50,032 bases of DNA from Bacillus sp. AFS006103 (lineage in GTDB: Bacteria > Bacillota > Bacilli > Bacillales > Cytobacillaceae), in contig NTXX01000017.1 of the NCBI GenBank assembly GCA_002559145.1, positions 1 through 50,032 of the forward strand, in the 5' to 3' direction. Shown here piece after piece: positions 15,637 to 24,267 of this stretch. The notes under the pieces are model-generated. The model was not told the DNA's origin, made no database searches, and saw nothing but the letters and a program-made list of their open reading frames with translations. Made by a program: the position numbers and the translations under genes. Every line of letters starts with the position of its first letter. The first letter of the stretch is position 1.

Positions 15637-15798
15637 ATGGAAATCGAACGTATTTTTAATGAGAATACAAATATTTCTTTTCAAGAAATTATTAATTCAC
15701 TAATCAATGAGAAAATTGACAGATTAGTAAATATTTACTATTCTCAAGATAAGGTGAACACTACTACATCTCATGTAGAAGGGAAAGATATATCATGA
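15637..15798 (+). CDS. Small ORF (53 residues) coupled to the serine recombinase
   Basis: ATG at 15637 follows GGGGG at a 7-nt spacing. The peptide begins MEIERIFNENTNISFQEIIN, is acidic and probably helical, and ends D-K-V-N-T-T-T-S-H-V-E-G-K-D-I-S. Its TGA overlaps the ATG of the recombinase (ATGA), a translational-coupling arrangement. I do not recognise a family. Position suggests a role with the recombinase, for example as a directionality or accessory factor, but nothing in the sequence proves it. Confidence 0.6.
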   Translation: MEIERIFNENTNISFQEIINSLINEKIDRLVNIYYSQDKVNTTTSHVEGKDIS

Positions 15799-17340
15799 GA
15801 TGTGCAATTTATATAAGAGTTTCTACTAATAAAGAAGAGCAAAAAGCCTCTCTTACCAACCAAAGAGATCTATTTAACAGATATATTGTAGATAAAGGTT
15901 GGGGACATTCATTCTTTCTACATTGATGTAGAAAGTGGTACTACAGAGAAACGTGAACAGCTACAACAACTAATTGCTGATGCTAAAGCTAAGAAATTTG
16001 ATGTTATTCTGGCTAAAGAATTGTCACGTTTGGCTCGTAATGGGCGCTTATCATATGAAATTCGTGATATTGCTGAACAAAATAAAGTTCATATCATAAC
16101 TCTGGATAATGCAATTAATACTTTAGAAGGCAATGGACAAATGTTTGGTATCTATGCTTGGCTGTATGAACAGGAGTCACAAAGAACAAGCGACCGTGTG
16201 AAATCAGCTTTAAAAAGTAGAGCACAAAGAGGTTTATTTAAAGGATCAAATCCCCCTTACGGTTACGCAGTGAAAGATGGCAAACTTCACATCCAATCTG
16301 ATGACACTCCAGATATCGTAAGACGAATATATCGTGAATATCTGGCAGGTAAAGGATTTGATGCAATTGCAAGAGAGATATACAACGAAGGAATTAGGAC
16401 ACCAGCCCAAATTTCTAATAAAAAAAATGCCAGTAATAAATGGCATGGGGGAACGACTAGGTTCATTCTAACCAATCCACATTATACAGGTGATTTAGTA
16501 CAGGGACGATCTACAACGAGAAGTGTCACAAATAAGTCTAGGAACCAAAATAATCCCGAAGATTATATCCTCATACCCAATTCTCATGAGGCCATAATTT
16601 CAAAAGAAGATTTTGAAGCCGTTCAACTACTTATTGAGAGTCGTAAAAGAATTCGTCCCCAGGCTGAAAAGCATTTATTTACAAATACTATTTATTGTGC
16701 GGATTGCGGCCGTGGCATGCACTACAAAGCTAATAGCAAAGGTTATGTCTGCGGTAACTACAACAAGCATGGATCTAAGGCTTGTAGCAATCATTTAACA
16801 AGGGAAAGTACACTGTGCTTAGCGATTTTAAATGATATTAAGAACCTTTTAACTTCATTGGGAAGTACTTCATATTTAGATACTATAGATGCCAAAGTTC
16901 AAAAACAAAGACTGCTATCACAAAAACAAATTAACTCTACCAAAGAAAAAATTGCAGCCTTAAAGTCAAAAAAACAAAAAGCAGTTGGCTTATTAGTTGA
17001 AGAAGTAATCTCGAAGGAAGCATATGATGAATACATCGATCATCTAAATAAACAAATTCATTTATTAACAATAAACGTTAAAGATTTAGAGACACATCTT
17101 AATACAAAGGACGATAAAACTTCCCTTTTTGAGCTAAAAAGACAACTAGAATCATTTGTAGAGTTTAAAGAATTAACTCCCGAATTACTTCATCGTATAA
17201 TTAAAAAAATTGAAATAAAAGCAGATGGAAAAGCGAAGGTCCACTACAGGACCTCCACTCCATCTGCTTATTTTTCAATTCGCATTATCAACGCACAGCA
17301 CTCCACGTGCGTTGTCATCGGAAACATATCAACCGGCTGA
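15795..17340 (+). pseudogene. Large serine recombinase with a +1 frameshift near its start
   Basis: MRCAIYIRVSTNKEEQKASL at the ATG is the resolvase-domain start with the catalytic Ser at residue 10. Translation stops soon after 15901-15904 (GGGG). Removing one G restores G-W-D-I-H-S-F-Y-I-D-V-E-S-G and continues in the long open frame from 16021. That frame holds S-R-L-A-R-N-G-R (catalytic arginines), the Recombinase domain (P-P-Y-G-Y ... F-I-L-T-N-P-H-Y-T-G), a Cys zinc ribbon (C-A-D-C-G ... C-G-N-Y ... C-S-N-H) and a coiled coil: about 515 residues in total. The end crosses the att core and runs 73 nt into rlmCD. In the excised circle it would end H-S-T-C-V-E-C-stop. Either the gene is dead by one base, or the G-run is a sequencing error or phase-variable. 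It drives integration at rlmCD. Confidence 0.85.
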
Positions 17341-18644
17341 ACTTCCACCGTTTTATATCCCCCGTCCTCCAATATCCGCAAGTCCCTCGCCAGGGTAGCT
17401 GGATTACAGGATACATAAACGACTTTTTTCGGTTTCATCTCAATAATCGTTTGCAGCAAAGCCTCATCACAGCCTTTACGCGGCGGATCAACAACCAAGA
17501 CATCGGCGGCATTTCCATCTTTATACCACTTCGGAATCACAACCTCCGCCTCACCTGCAGCAAACTCTGTATTCGTCATACCATTTAATTCTGCATTCCG
17601 CTTCGCATCTTCTATTGCCTCTGGAACCACTTCGACGCCGAATACCTGCCTTGCTTTTTGTGCTAAAAATAAAGAAATTGTTCCGATTCCACAGTAGGCA
17701 TCAATGACGCTTTCTTCACCGCTGAGATTGGCAAATTCGAGGGCTTTATCATATAAAACCTTGGTTTGAACGGGATTTACTTGATAAAAGGACAGCGCAG
17801 AAATGGCAAATTTCACATCACCGATAAAGTCATAAATGACTTCATTCCCCCACAAAAGATTCGTTTTCTCGCCCATGATCACGTTGGTCCGCTTTGAATT
17901 CACATTATGAACAATCGATTTCACATTCGGGAGTCGCGCTACAATTTGCTCCACCAGCTTGTCTTTATGAGGAAGGTCAGCCGTCCTTGTTATAACGACC
18001 ACCATGAGTTCACCCGTTTGTTGACCATAACGGGCCATAATATGTCTAAGTACACCTTTATGTGATTCCTCATGATACGCTTGAATCCTTAGGTCACTGC
18101 AAATTTCCTTTACGACCTGTACCGCTTCATTGATTTCGGGCAGCTGAATGATACTCTCATTTGTATCCACAATTTCATGGCTCCTCGGTTTAAAAAAGCC
18201 AGCAATCAGTTTGCCTTCCCTTTCCCCAACCGGTACCAGTGCCTTGTTGCGGTAATGCACGGGATTGTCCATTCCCAAAATCGGGTGAACAACGACATCT
18301 TCCAGTTTACCGATGCGTGTGAGCACCTGACGGACTTGGTTTTCTTTATATTTCAGCTGTCCTTCATAGCTAATATGCTCGAGCTGGCAGCCACCATATT
18401 TATAAAGCTCACTGCTCTCAATCTCTACTCGGTAAGGACTTTTCTCATAAATCTCAAGCAAACGTCCAAAGCCGTAGCCTTTGCCCGTCTTAATCACCTT
18501 AACTTTTGCTTTTTCTCCAGGCAGTCCATTGGGAACAAATAACGGATAGCCATCAATCTTGGCCACACCCGCTCCGTCATGGGTTAAATCTTCAAAAACA
18601 ACATCTATATAATCATTTTTAGTTACCGGTACAATTCTGCTCAT
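17268..18644 (-). CDS. rlmCD: 23S rRNA (uracil-5-)-methyltransferase RlmCD (TrmA/RumA family)
   Basis: 458 residues from ATG 18642-18644, preceded by AAAGGAAG; six more codons upstream are open but lack an SD. Order of parts: TRAM RNA-binding domain (about 1-60), a linker with C-Q-L-E-H, the SAM-binding core [19 protein letters not shown], and the catalytic [11 protein letters not shown]. In B. subtilis the orthologue (formerly YefA) makes m5U at two 23S rRNA positions. The last 9 codons (C-A-L-I-M-R-I-E-K) are supplied by the integrated element after the att core. The native tail appears to be V-S-Q-L-I-L-K-K-G-N at 23-50. Both tails are short and lie beyond the catalytic core, so activity is probably kept. 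Confidence 0.9.
   Translation of the reverse strand: MSRIVPVTKNDYIDVVFEDLTHDGAGVAKIDGYPLFVPNGLPGEKAKVKVIKTGKGYGFGRLLEIYEKSPYRVEIESSELYKYGGCQLEHISYEGQLKYKENQVRQVLTRIGKLEDVVVHPILGMDNPVHYRNKALVPVGEREGKLIAGFFKPRSHEIVDTNESIIQLPEINEAVQVVKEICSDLRIQAYHEESHKGVLRHIMARYGQQTGELMVVVITRTADLPHKDKLVEQIVARLPNVKSIVHNVNSKRTNVIMGEKTNLLWGNEVIYDFIGDVKFAISALSFYQVNPVQTKVLYDKALEFANLSGEESVIDAYCGIGTISLFLAQKARQVFGVEVVPEAIEDAKRNAELNGMTNTEFAAGEAEVVIPKWYKDGNAADVLVVDPPRKGCDEALLQTIIEMKPKKVVYVSCNPATLARDLRILEDGGYKTVEVQPVDMFPMTTHVECCALIMRIEK
17299..17312. other. Putative right attachment site, inside the rlmCD 3' end
   Basis: CACTCCACGTGCGT, the partner of 57-70. It lies in the T-H-V-E-C codons of rlmCD and in the last codons of the recombinase. 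Separation of the two copies is 17,242 bp, the implied element size. Confidence 0.7.
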
Positions 18645-18732
18645 TCGTTTCTTCCTTTGCATGTTTTGACTAGCTAAGATTGTAACACAAAGCCTGACCG
18701 TTTGCGAAACTTGCTAAAAAACAATAAAAACC

Positions 18733-18755
18733 AAAAAACGCCCCGTTAAGGACGC
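18733..18755 (-). terminator. Terminator after the gntR-type gene
   Basis: Minus strand: CGTCC-TTAAC-GGGGCG followed by TTTTTTGG, a 5-bp GC-rich stem with one G-T pair. It lies between the GntR gene and rlmCD. Confidence 0.6.
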
Positions 18756-18797
18756 TGAAGGCACTTTTACTGTTCCAATTAATTAAGTCAGCAAATA

Positions 18798-19421
18798 CTA
18801 TTCATTGCTCATTACATGTAGATAAAAGTTCAAGTCAGTTTCCAGGTGCTTTTTCATCAAAATTTCAGCCCTTTCCCCATCTCTTGCCTTGATCGACTCA
18901 TAAATTTCTTCATGTTCATCAATGAGATGCGGACGATTATAGATGACAACCGTTTTTCTAAACAAGTAAATAATCGCCTGCATCCGATCAATGATATCTA
19001 TCATTACGGGATTATTACTTGCTTTAACAATATCGTTATGGAATCTCTCATTGGCAGACATGATTTCTTCATTATTCCCCTTCCTGCCAATTTCAACATA
19101 TTCGTATAGTTTTTCAATTTCTTTTTCCTTTAAAAAGTTTGCTGCACATCGCGCAGAATACCCTTCTAACAAAATCCTGACACTAAACATATTCCGTAAA
19201 TCCTTCTCCGTAGGTTTTACCACTTTCTTATTTACAATAAGTCCTTCATTTTCTAATTTTCGTATTGACTCTCTGATTGGTGTCCTACTGACACCAAGTT
19301 CAGCAGCAATTTTTTCTTCCACTACTTTGGTACCACCCGGAAGCTCACCAGTTAAAATTCTATCACGCAGAATTTCATAACAGTGATGATACGCCGGTCG
19401 TGAGCTATTACTATCAAGCAC
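18798..19421 (-). CDS. GntR-family regulator with FCD (FadR-type) ligand domain
   Basis: 207 residues. The N-terminal winged helix spans about 8-70, with the GntR signature G-T-K-V-V-E-E-K-I-A-A-E-L-G-V-S-R-T-P-I-R-E. The FCD domain follows, with the metal/ligand histidines N-E-R-F-H, D-E-H-E-E and M-K-K-H. It is transcribed away from the garR / kinase / GntP genes, across a 300-bp gap that holds two GTATAC palindromes and a related half-site, the kind of site FCD regulators bind. It is therefore the likely repressor of that set, released by an acid-sugar or its catabolite. The ligand is not known from sequence. Confidence 0.85.
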   Translation of the reverse strand: MLDSNSSRPAYHHCYEILRDRILTGELPGGTKVVEEKIAAELGVSRTPIRESIRKLENEGLIVNKKVVKPTEKDLRNMFSVRILLEGYSARCAANFLKEKEIEKLYEYVEIGRKGNNEEIMSANERFHNDIVKASNNPVMIDIIDRMQAIIYLFRKTVVIYNRPHLIDEHEEIYESIKARDGERAEILMKKHLETDLNFYLHVMSNE

Positions 19422-19534
19422 AAAATTTCACCTCAGTATTCATTTCCTACTTATATCTATAGTACCAAATTATCTTAAAAAAATCACATTGAAGAAATAA
19501 TTAATACGTTATTTAGGATACATATTTTTAATTT

Positions 19535-19587
19535 TTGTATACATTATTAACAAAAAGTGTGTACAAAAATTAGACGATAGTATACAA
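19535..19587 (+). promoter_or_regulatory. Candidate operators for the divergent GntR regulator
   Basis: TTGTATACAT (GTATAC at 19537-19542) and TAGTATACAA (19580-19585), with a half-matching GTGTACAAAA at 19559-19568 between them. Spacing between the centres of the two full sites is 43 bp, about four helical turns. They lie in the gntR-garR gap. Confidence 0.55.
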
Positions 19588-19594
19588 TTAGAAA

Positions 19595-19612
19595 TGTAAG
19601 CGATTGCTTTCA
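19595..19612 (+). promoter_or_regulatory. Catabolite response element (CcpA site) candidate
   Basis: TGTAAGCGATTGCTTTCA: arms TGTAAGC and GCTTTCA are complementary with one mismatch, and TGTAAGCG fits the cre half-site. Its position just downstream of the GTATAC sites would give glucose repression of the acid-sugar operon. Confidence 0.6.
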
Positions 19613-19721
19613 GAATTTTAATTCTATGGTAGATAACTCGAACGCGATGGAGAAAATGAAAAAGCTTCTTTCCAAGAGATTATCTGCTCTTCATAACATA
19701 ATGAATCAGGAGGAAAACAGC

Positions 19722-20621
19722 ATGACAAGAAAAATTGGCTTTATTGGATTAGGCATAATGGGGAAACCAATGGCTTTAAACCTCATAAAAGCAGGACATA
19801 CCTTAATCGTTAATGATCTAAATCAAGATGCAGTACAAACATTATTGAAAGCGGGTGCAACAGCTGCCCCTTCAGCAAAGGAAACAGCTGAAAACAGTGA
19901 AATTATCATCACCATGCTTCCAGCATCTAAACATGTACAAGCTGTTGTTTTAGGTGACAATGGTATTTTGGCAGGAGCAAAAGAAGGCTCCATTATAATT
20001 GATATGAGTTCAATTACGCCTGCTGTTACAAAGGAGCTTGCGGAAGAAGCTGCAAAAAGAGGCGTTGGCTTTTTGGATGCACCTGTTAGCGGCGGCGAAC
20101 CAAAAGCAATCGATGGTACATTAGCGATCATGGTTGGCGGTAATGAAAATGTATTCGAAGCTGCGAAACCTGTTTTATTCGATATGGGAAGTGCGGTTAC
20201 ATTAGTTGGAGACAGCGGCTGCGGCGTGACGGCAAAATTAGCCAACCAAATTATTGTAAACCTTAACATTGCTGCGATGTCAGAAGCGCTTGTCCTAGCG
20301 GCAAAAGCTGGTATTAATATCGAAAAGATGTATCAAGCGATCAGAGGCGGATTGGCCGGCAGTGCAGTCCTTGATGCAAAAGTTCCATTGATTTTAGAAA
20401 GGAACTTTGCTCCAGGTGGCACCATCGCCATCAATATGAAAGATATTACAAATGTAATGGATACAGCTCATGAAATTGGTGTTCCACTTCCATTATCAAG
20501 CCACCTATTAGAAATTTTCCATGCATTAAAGGTAGATGGAAAATTAATGGATGACCACGGCGGCATCGTTCAGTATTATGAAAAACTAGCAAATGTCGAA
20601 GTAAGGGGTTCTAATCAATGA
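19722..20621 (+). CDS. garR: 2-hydroxy-3-oxopropionate (tartronate semialdehyde) reductase, GarR-like
   Basis: 299 residues from ATG 19722, chosen for its SD (CAGGAGG, 8 nt before) and because MTRKIGFIGLGIMGKPMALN is the usual start; 32 further codons upstream are open but not family-like. Rossmann G-L-G-I-M-G, D-A-P-V-S-G-G-E-P-K-A substrate loop, G-C-G-V-T-A-K-L-A-N-Q with the catalytic Lys, and K-D-I-T-N-V. It belongs to the beta-hydroxyacid dehydrogenase family. It is very like Escherichia coli GarR along its length, but paired kinases of the DUF1537 type also occur with L-threonate dehydrogenase (LtnD) relatives. Substrate could therefore be tartronate semialdehyde or a four-carbon acid. 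It overlaps the kinase gene by 4 nt. Confidence 0.8.
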   Translation: MTRKIGFIGLGIMGKPMALNLIKAGHTLIVNDLNQDAVQTLLKAGATAAPSAKETAENSEIIITMLPASKHVQAVVLGDNGILAGAKEGSIIIDMSSITPAVTKELAEEAAKRGVGFLDAPVSGGEPKAIDGTLAIMVGGNENVFEAAKPVLFDMGSAVTLVGDSGCGVTAKLANQIIVNLNIAAMSEALVLAAKAGINIEKMYQAIRGGLAGSAVLDAKVPLILERNFAPGGTIAINMKDITNVMDTAHEIGVPLPLSSHLLEIFHALKVDGKLMDDHGGIVQYYEKLANVEVRGSNQ

Positions 20622-22054
20622 ATTCTAATAAAAGATTAGTAGAAGAAGTTTTTAGTAAAATACCTTCTGTTGATACAGCCATTGTGAATGAAGTGATAAA
20701 CAAAGAACTTAAGAATTTAAATAAAAAAATCATCGTATTAGACGATGATCCAACCGGTGTTCAAACAGTTCATGGGATTTCTGTTTATACAGATTGGTCT
20801 TTAGACAGTATTGACAAAGGTTTTAAAGAAGATAATTCCATGTTCTTTATCTTAACAAATTCACGTGGATTTACTGCTGCCGAGACCACAAAAGCACATC
20901 AAGAAATTGCCGCTAATATTGTAGAAGCAGCGGAAAGAAACAATCGTAAATTTATAATTATCAGCCGCGGGGACTCAACATTAAGAGGCCATTACCCGCT
21001 TGAAACAAAAGTTTTAAAAGAAACTGTTGAATCGAATTCTGCTACTAGGTTTGATGGTGAGGTAATCCTGCCATTCTTTAAAGAAGGCGGACGCTTCACG
21101 ATTGATAATATCCACTTCGTTCAATATGACGAATATTTAATCCCTGCAGGGGAAACGGAATTTGCCAAAGACCGTACTTTCGGCTATACAAAATCAAATT
21201 TAGGTGAGTGGGCCGAAGAAAAATCACAAGGTGAATTTAAAGCGAAGAATATGACTTATATTTCACTTGAAAGCCTGCGTTCACTGGATATTGAAACCAT
21301 TGAACAGCAGCTTTTGAAAGTGGAAAATTTTAATAAAGTAATTGTAAACGCTGTAGATTATTCGGATGTAAAAATCTTTACCGTTGCCTTAATTAGAGCC
21401 ATGAATAAAGGAAAGAACTTCATGTTCAGAAGCGCAGCCGCTCTTACGAAAGTAATCGGAGGTGTAAGTGATAAAACCCTGCTTACTCGTGAAGAATTAA
21501 TAAGTGAAGACACAAATAATGGCGGATTAGTTATTATTGGCTCGCATGTTAAAAAGACAACAGAACAGTTTGAAGAACTAAAAAAATCTGATGCGGTTGA
21601 GTTTATTGAATTTAATGTTCATCTTGTATTAGAACCTGAGAAATTCGAAAAAGAACTGGATAGAGTAGTGGAGACTACAAATCAGCTGATTACTGAGGGG
21701 GAAAATGTTGCCGTTTATACGAGACGAGAAAGATTGGACCTTGGTGAAGGCAAGAAAGAAGAAGAATTAAAGCTGTCTGTAAAAATTTCTGATGCGGTTA
21801 CCAATATCGTAAAGCGGTTACAGGTCAGACCTTCCTTTATTATTGCCAAGGGCGGCATTACATCAAGTGATATTGGAACAAAGGGTCTTGAAGTCCAACG
21901 AGCTACGGTGGCAGGTCAAATTAGACCTGGAATTCCAGTCTGGACAACAGGCAGTGAAAGTAAGTTTCCAGGGATTTCCTATGTCATTTTTCCAGGAAAC
22001 GTTGGGACAAAAACAGATCTTAAAGAAGTCGTAGAGATGCTAAACAAGAAGTAA
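20618..22054 (+). CDS. DUF1537 four-carbon acid-sugar kinase (OtnK/DtnK-like)
   Basis: 478 residues. V-L-D-D-D-P-T-G-V-Q-T near 41-51 is the DUF1537 N-terminal signature. S-R-G-D-S-T-L-R-G-H-Y-P and the C-terminal nucleotide-binding segment (I-A-K-G-G-I-T-S-S-D and F-P-G-N-V-G) are present, so the protein looks complete. Family knowledge: such enzymes phosphorylate D-erythronate, D-threonate, L-threonate or their 2-oxo forms. The start overlaps the reductase stop (ATGA). The pathway's usual aldolase-type decarboxylase and isomerase (OtnC, OtnI) are not next to it. The route either uses genes elsewhere or a different chemistry. Confidence 0.8.
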   Translation: MNSNKRLVEEVFSKIPSVDTAIVNEVINKELKNLNKKIIVLDDDPTGVQTVHGISVYTDWSLDSIDKGFKEDNSMFFILTNSRGFTAAETTKAHQEIAANIVEAAERNNRKFIIISRGDSTLRGHYPLETKVLKETVESNSATRFDGEVILPFFKEGGRFTIDNIHFVQYDEYLIPAGETEFAKDRTFGYTKSNLGEWAEEKSQGEFKAKNMTYISLESLRSLDIETIEQQLLKVENFNKVIVNAVDYSDVKIFTVALIRAMNKGKNFMFRSAAALTKVIGGVSDKTLLTREELISEDTNNGGLVIIGSHVKKTTEQFEELKKSDAVEFIEFNVHLVLEPEKFEKELDRVVETTNQLITEGENVAVYTRRERLDLGEGKKEEELKLSVKISDAVTNIVKRLQVRPSFIIAKGGITSSDIGTKGLEVQRATVAGQIRPGIPVWTTGSESKFPGISYVIFPGNVGTKTDLKEVVEMLNKK

Positions 22055-22235
22055 ACCTAGGGGAATTATAATTTTTTCTTAAAAAAGGGTTGGCTTTAAG
22101 TAACGAGTCCACACTCAACATATATTCTTTCACACCGAACTTACCATTCAACAAGAATTAGATTATGGACATGAGTAGACTCCTTAAGGGGCCAGCCACT
22201 TTTTATAAGGACGAAAAGGGAGAAGAGAGAGAAAA

Positions 22236-23555
22236 ATGCCAATTATTTCAGTTACTATAGGGGTTGTCTTGTTATTATTATTAATGATGCGCTTTAAATT
22301 AAACGCTTTCGTGGCATTAATCATCGTTGCGCTTGTTGTCGGATTACTAGAAGGAATGTCTCCCATTGAGGCAATCGAATCAATTGAAGCTGGTTTAGGC
22401 GGAACACTTGGTCATCTTACCATGATTATTATCTTTGGGGCAGTACTTGGTAAGTTAATGACTGATTCAGGCGGTGCACAGCGTATCGCGACAACATTGA
22501 TTAATTCATTTGGGGAAAAAAGAATTCAGCTTGCGTCTGTTATTACTGCCGCTGTCGTTGGAATCGCTTTATTCTTTGAAACAGGGGTTGTTGTATTAAT
22601 TCCATTAGTGTTTACCATTGCCACAGCTGCTAGAGTACCGGTATTATATATCGGAATGCCGGTAATCGCTGCTCTTATTACGATGCATGGTTTTGTACCC
22701 CCGCACCCAGGTCCAACGGCAATTGCAAACGTTTTTGGCGCAAATATCGGTTTAACTATGATTTTGGGAATCATCATTGCCATTCCTGCATTTATTATTG
22801 CTGGTCCTGTTTTTACAAAATTCTTTAAGAAAGAGGCATTGGAAATTCAAATTCCAAAAGGTCTATTTAATCCTAAGGAATTTAAAGAAGAGGAACTTCC
22901 TAAGTTCGGAATCAGTCTTTTCACCGCTCTTTTACCTGTCATTTTAATTGCACTGCAGGCCATTGTAGAAATTTTCGCTCCTGAATCAGCGTTGAGTCTC
23001 GTGACTGATTTTATCGGTAATGCGAATATTGCCCTTTTAATTTCAGTGATTGTTGCTTTCTTTACGTTTGGTCTAAATTTAGGTAAAAAAATGCCGGAAG
23101 TTATGCAATCACTTACTGAGGCAGTTAGCGGAATTGGGATCATCTTATTAATCATTGCTGCCGGCGGTGCGTTCAAACAAGTACTCATTGACAGCCACAT
23201 CGACAAATATATTTCGGACATAATGGCAGGCTCTTCTCTTTCACCACTGCTTCTAACATGGCTGATTGCAGCTATCCTAAGGATCGCAGTAGGTTCTGCA
23301 ACAGTAGCAGGTATGACTGCTGCAGGTATTGCAGCACCTCTTGTTGCTGCAACAGGCGCAAGCCCAGAACTGATGGTATTAGCAGCTGGGGCTGGAAGTG
23401 TTACCTTCTCACACGTGAATGACGCCGGCTTCTGGATTTATAAAGAATACTTTAACCTCACCATTGGACAGACAATTAAAACTTGGTCGGTCATGGTAAC
23501 CATTATTTCTTTAGTCGGACTCGCTGGTGTCTTAATCCTAGATATGTTCCTGTAG
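22236..23555 (+). CDS. GntP-family gluconate/acid-sugar permease
   Basis: 439 residues with about 12 hydrophobic segments. M-H-G-F-V-P-P-H-P-G-P-T-A is the conserved GntP loop. V-A-G-M-T-A-A-G-I-A-A-P near the C-terminus also fits. SD GGGAGAAGAGAG precedes the ATG. It lies 181 nt after the kinase. That gap holds a long imperfect inverted repeat (GGTTGGCTTTAAG near 22089, CTTAAGGGGCCAGCC near 22183-22197) and no gene; it may be an mRNA-processing or attenuation structure. Ion-coupled uptake of the acid sugar used by the two upstream enzymes is the likely role. Confidence 0.85.
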   Translation: MPIISVTIGVVLLLLLMMRFKLNAFVALIIVALVVGLLEGMSPIEAIESIEAGLGGTLGHLTMIIIFGAVLGKLMTDSGGAQRIATTLINSFGEKRIQLASVITAAVVGIALFFETGVVVLIPLVFTIATAARVPVLYIGMPVIAALITMHGFVPPHPGPTAIANVFGANIGLTMILGIIIAIPAFIIAGPVFTKFFKKEALEIQIPKGLFNPKEFKEEELPKFGISLFTALLPVILIALQAIVEIFAPESALSLVTDFIGNANIALLISVIVAFFTFGLNLGKKMPEVMQSLTEAVSGIGIILLIIAAGGAFKQVLIDSHIDKYISDIMAGSSLSPLLLTWLIAAILRIAVGSATVAGMTAAGIAAPLVAATGASPELMVLAAGAGSVTFSHVNDAGFWIYKEYFNLTIGQTIKTWSVMVTIISLVGLAGVLILDMFL

Positions 23556-23582
23556 AGTGAGATACCTAAATAAGCATTAGAG

Positions 23583-23610
23583 AGGCATTGTTTAATACAA
23601 TGCCTTTTTT
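23583..23610 (+). terminator. Terminator after the GntP permease
   Basis: AGGCATTGT/ACAATGCCT stem with a 5-nt loop, then TTTTT. The strong 9-bp stem closes the garR operon. Confidence 0.9.
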
Positions 23611-23727
23611 CATTTTGATATGAGCCCTTTTTCAATAAAAGAGAGAAAATTGTCAGAATATTTTTATTTCCAAATATAATAAAAGTGTATATGATTAAAA
23701 CAATCTCATTATTGGAAGGAGTGGATA

Positions 23728-24051
23728 ATGATCAAGTTGAAAAAGAATCTTGCCGTGCCTTTACTCCTTGCCTTTCTTGCCTTCACCTTAAACCACTTGG
23801 CCTATTCACTTCCGCACTCACAAGCAAATTTCAAAGCTGTCATCAATGTAGATGATAGTGCCTCAAAAGGGCAATGGGATAATGAAAAAAAGCTGCCCCT
23901 AGTCATTCAAATTCATTTTGTGCTTACATTCATCCTTTTAGCAGCTGCAGCACCGCTCATTTATTTATCAATAATTTTGAAAAAAAGCCACATTTTCCTT
24001 ATCCCTATTTTTCACCAATCAAACTATGTGATCCACTCTCCCGAATTATAA
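23728..24051 (+). CDS. Small membrane protein of unknown function
   Basis: 107 residues, SD GGAAGGAG 8 nt before ATG. One hydrophobic helix at about 10-27 and a second at about 62-83, with the extracytoplasmic-type loop (N-V-D-D-S-A-S-K-G-Q-W-D) between them. The tail is short and polar with no motif. The first helix could be an uncleaved signal anchor. It is followed 30 nt later by a 37-residue membrane peptide, so the two probably form one transcript. No family recognised. Confidence 0.6.
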   Translation: MIKLKKNLAVPLLLAFLAFTLNHLAYSLPHSQANFKAVINVDDSASKGQWDNEKKLPLVIQIHFVLTFILLAAAAPLIYLSIILKKSHIFLIPIFHQSNYVIHSPEL

Positions 24052-24081
24052 GCTAACACCAAAATAAGGGAGGAAATATAT

Positions 24082-24195
24082 ATGTGGATGCGCTTTGTAA
24101 TCATCGGCTTCTTTTCACTATCAGCTGCAAGCATGTTAACTTACCAGGGTGTCGAAATATTCCATGCCTTTGTCGATTTCTTTAAGCAAAAATAA
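24082..24195 (+). CDS. 37-residue membrane peptide
   Basis: ATG at 24082 with SD GGGAGGAAA 7 nt upstream. The peptide begins MWMRFVIIGFFSLSAASMLT, one clear transmembrane helix, and ends F-V-D-F-F-K-Q-K. It sits between the upstream small membrane protein and a terminator. The strong SD and clean boundaries suggest a real small gene. Function unknown. Confidence 0.55.
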   Translation: MWMRFVIIGFFSLSAASMLTYQGVEIFHAFVDFFKQK

Positions 24196-24200
24196 ACGAA

Positions 24201-24247
24201 GGGCAGACTTAAAGGGAAATAAAACCCTCTTAAGTCTGCCCTTTTTT
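24201..24247. terminator. Bidirectional terminator between the small membrane genes and pncB
   Basis: GGGCAGACTTAA/TTAAGTCTGCCC, a 12-bp perfect stem with an inner AGGG/CCCT pair, followed by TTTTTT on the plus strand and TTCGTTTATTTTT on the minus strand. Confidence 0.9.
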
Positions 24248-24267
24248 GTAAAGATGAAATTGCAGCG

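Noticed and set aside
16021..17340. Recombinase taken to start at 16021
   Set aside because: The resolvase N-terminal domain with the catalytic Ser is found upstream from 15795 after removing one G; 16021 is only the first alternative start after the shift.
19626..19721. N-terminal extension of the GarR-like reductase
   Set aside because: The family start and the good SD are at 19722; the extra 32 codons have no similarity and lie next to operator sites.
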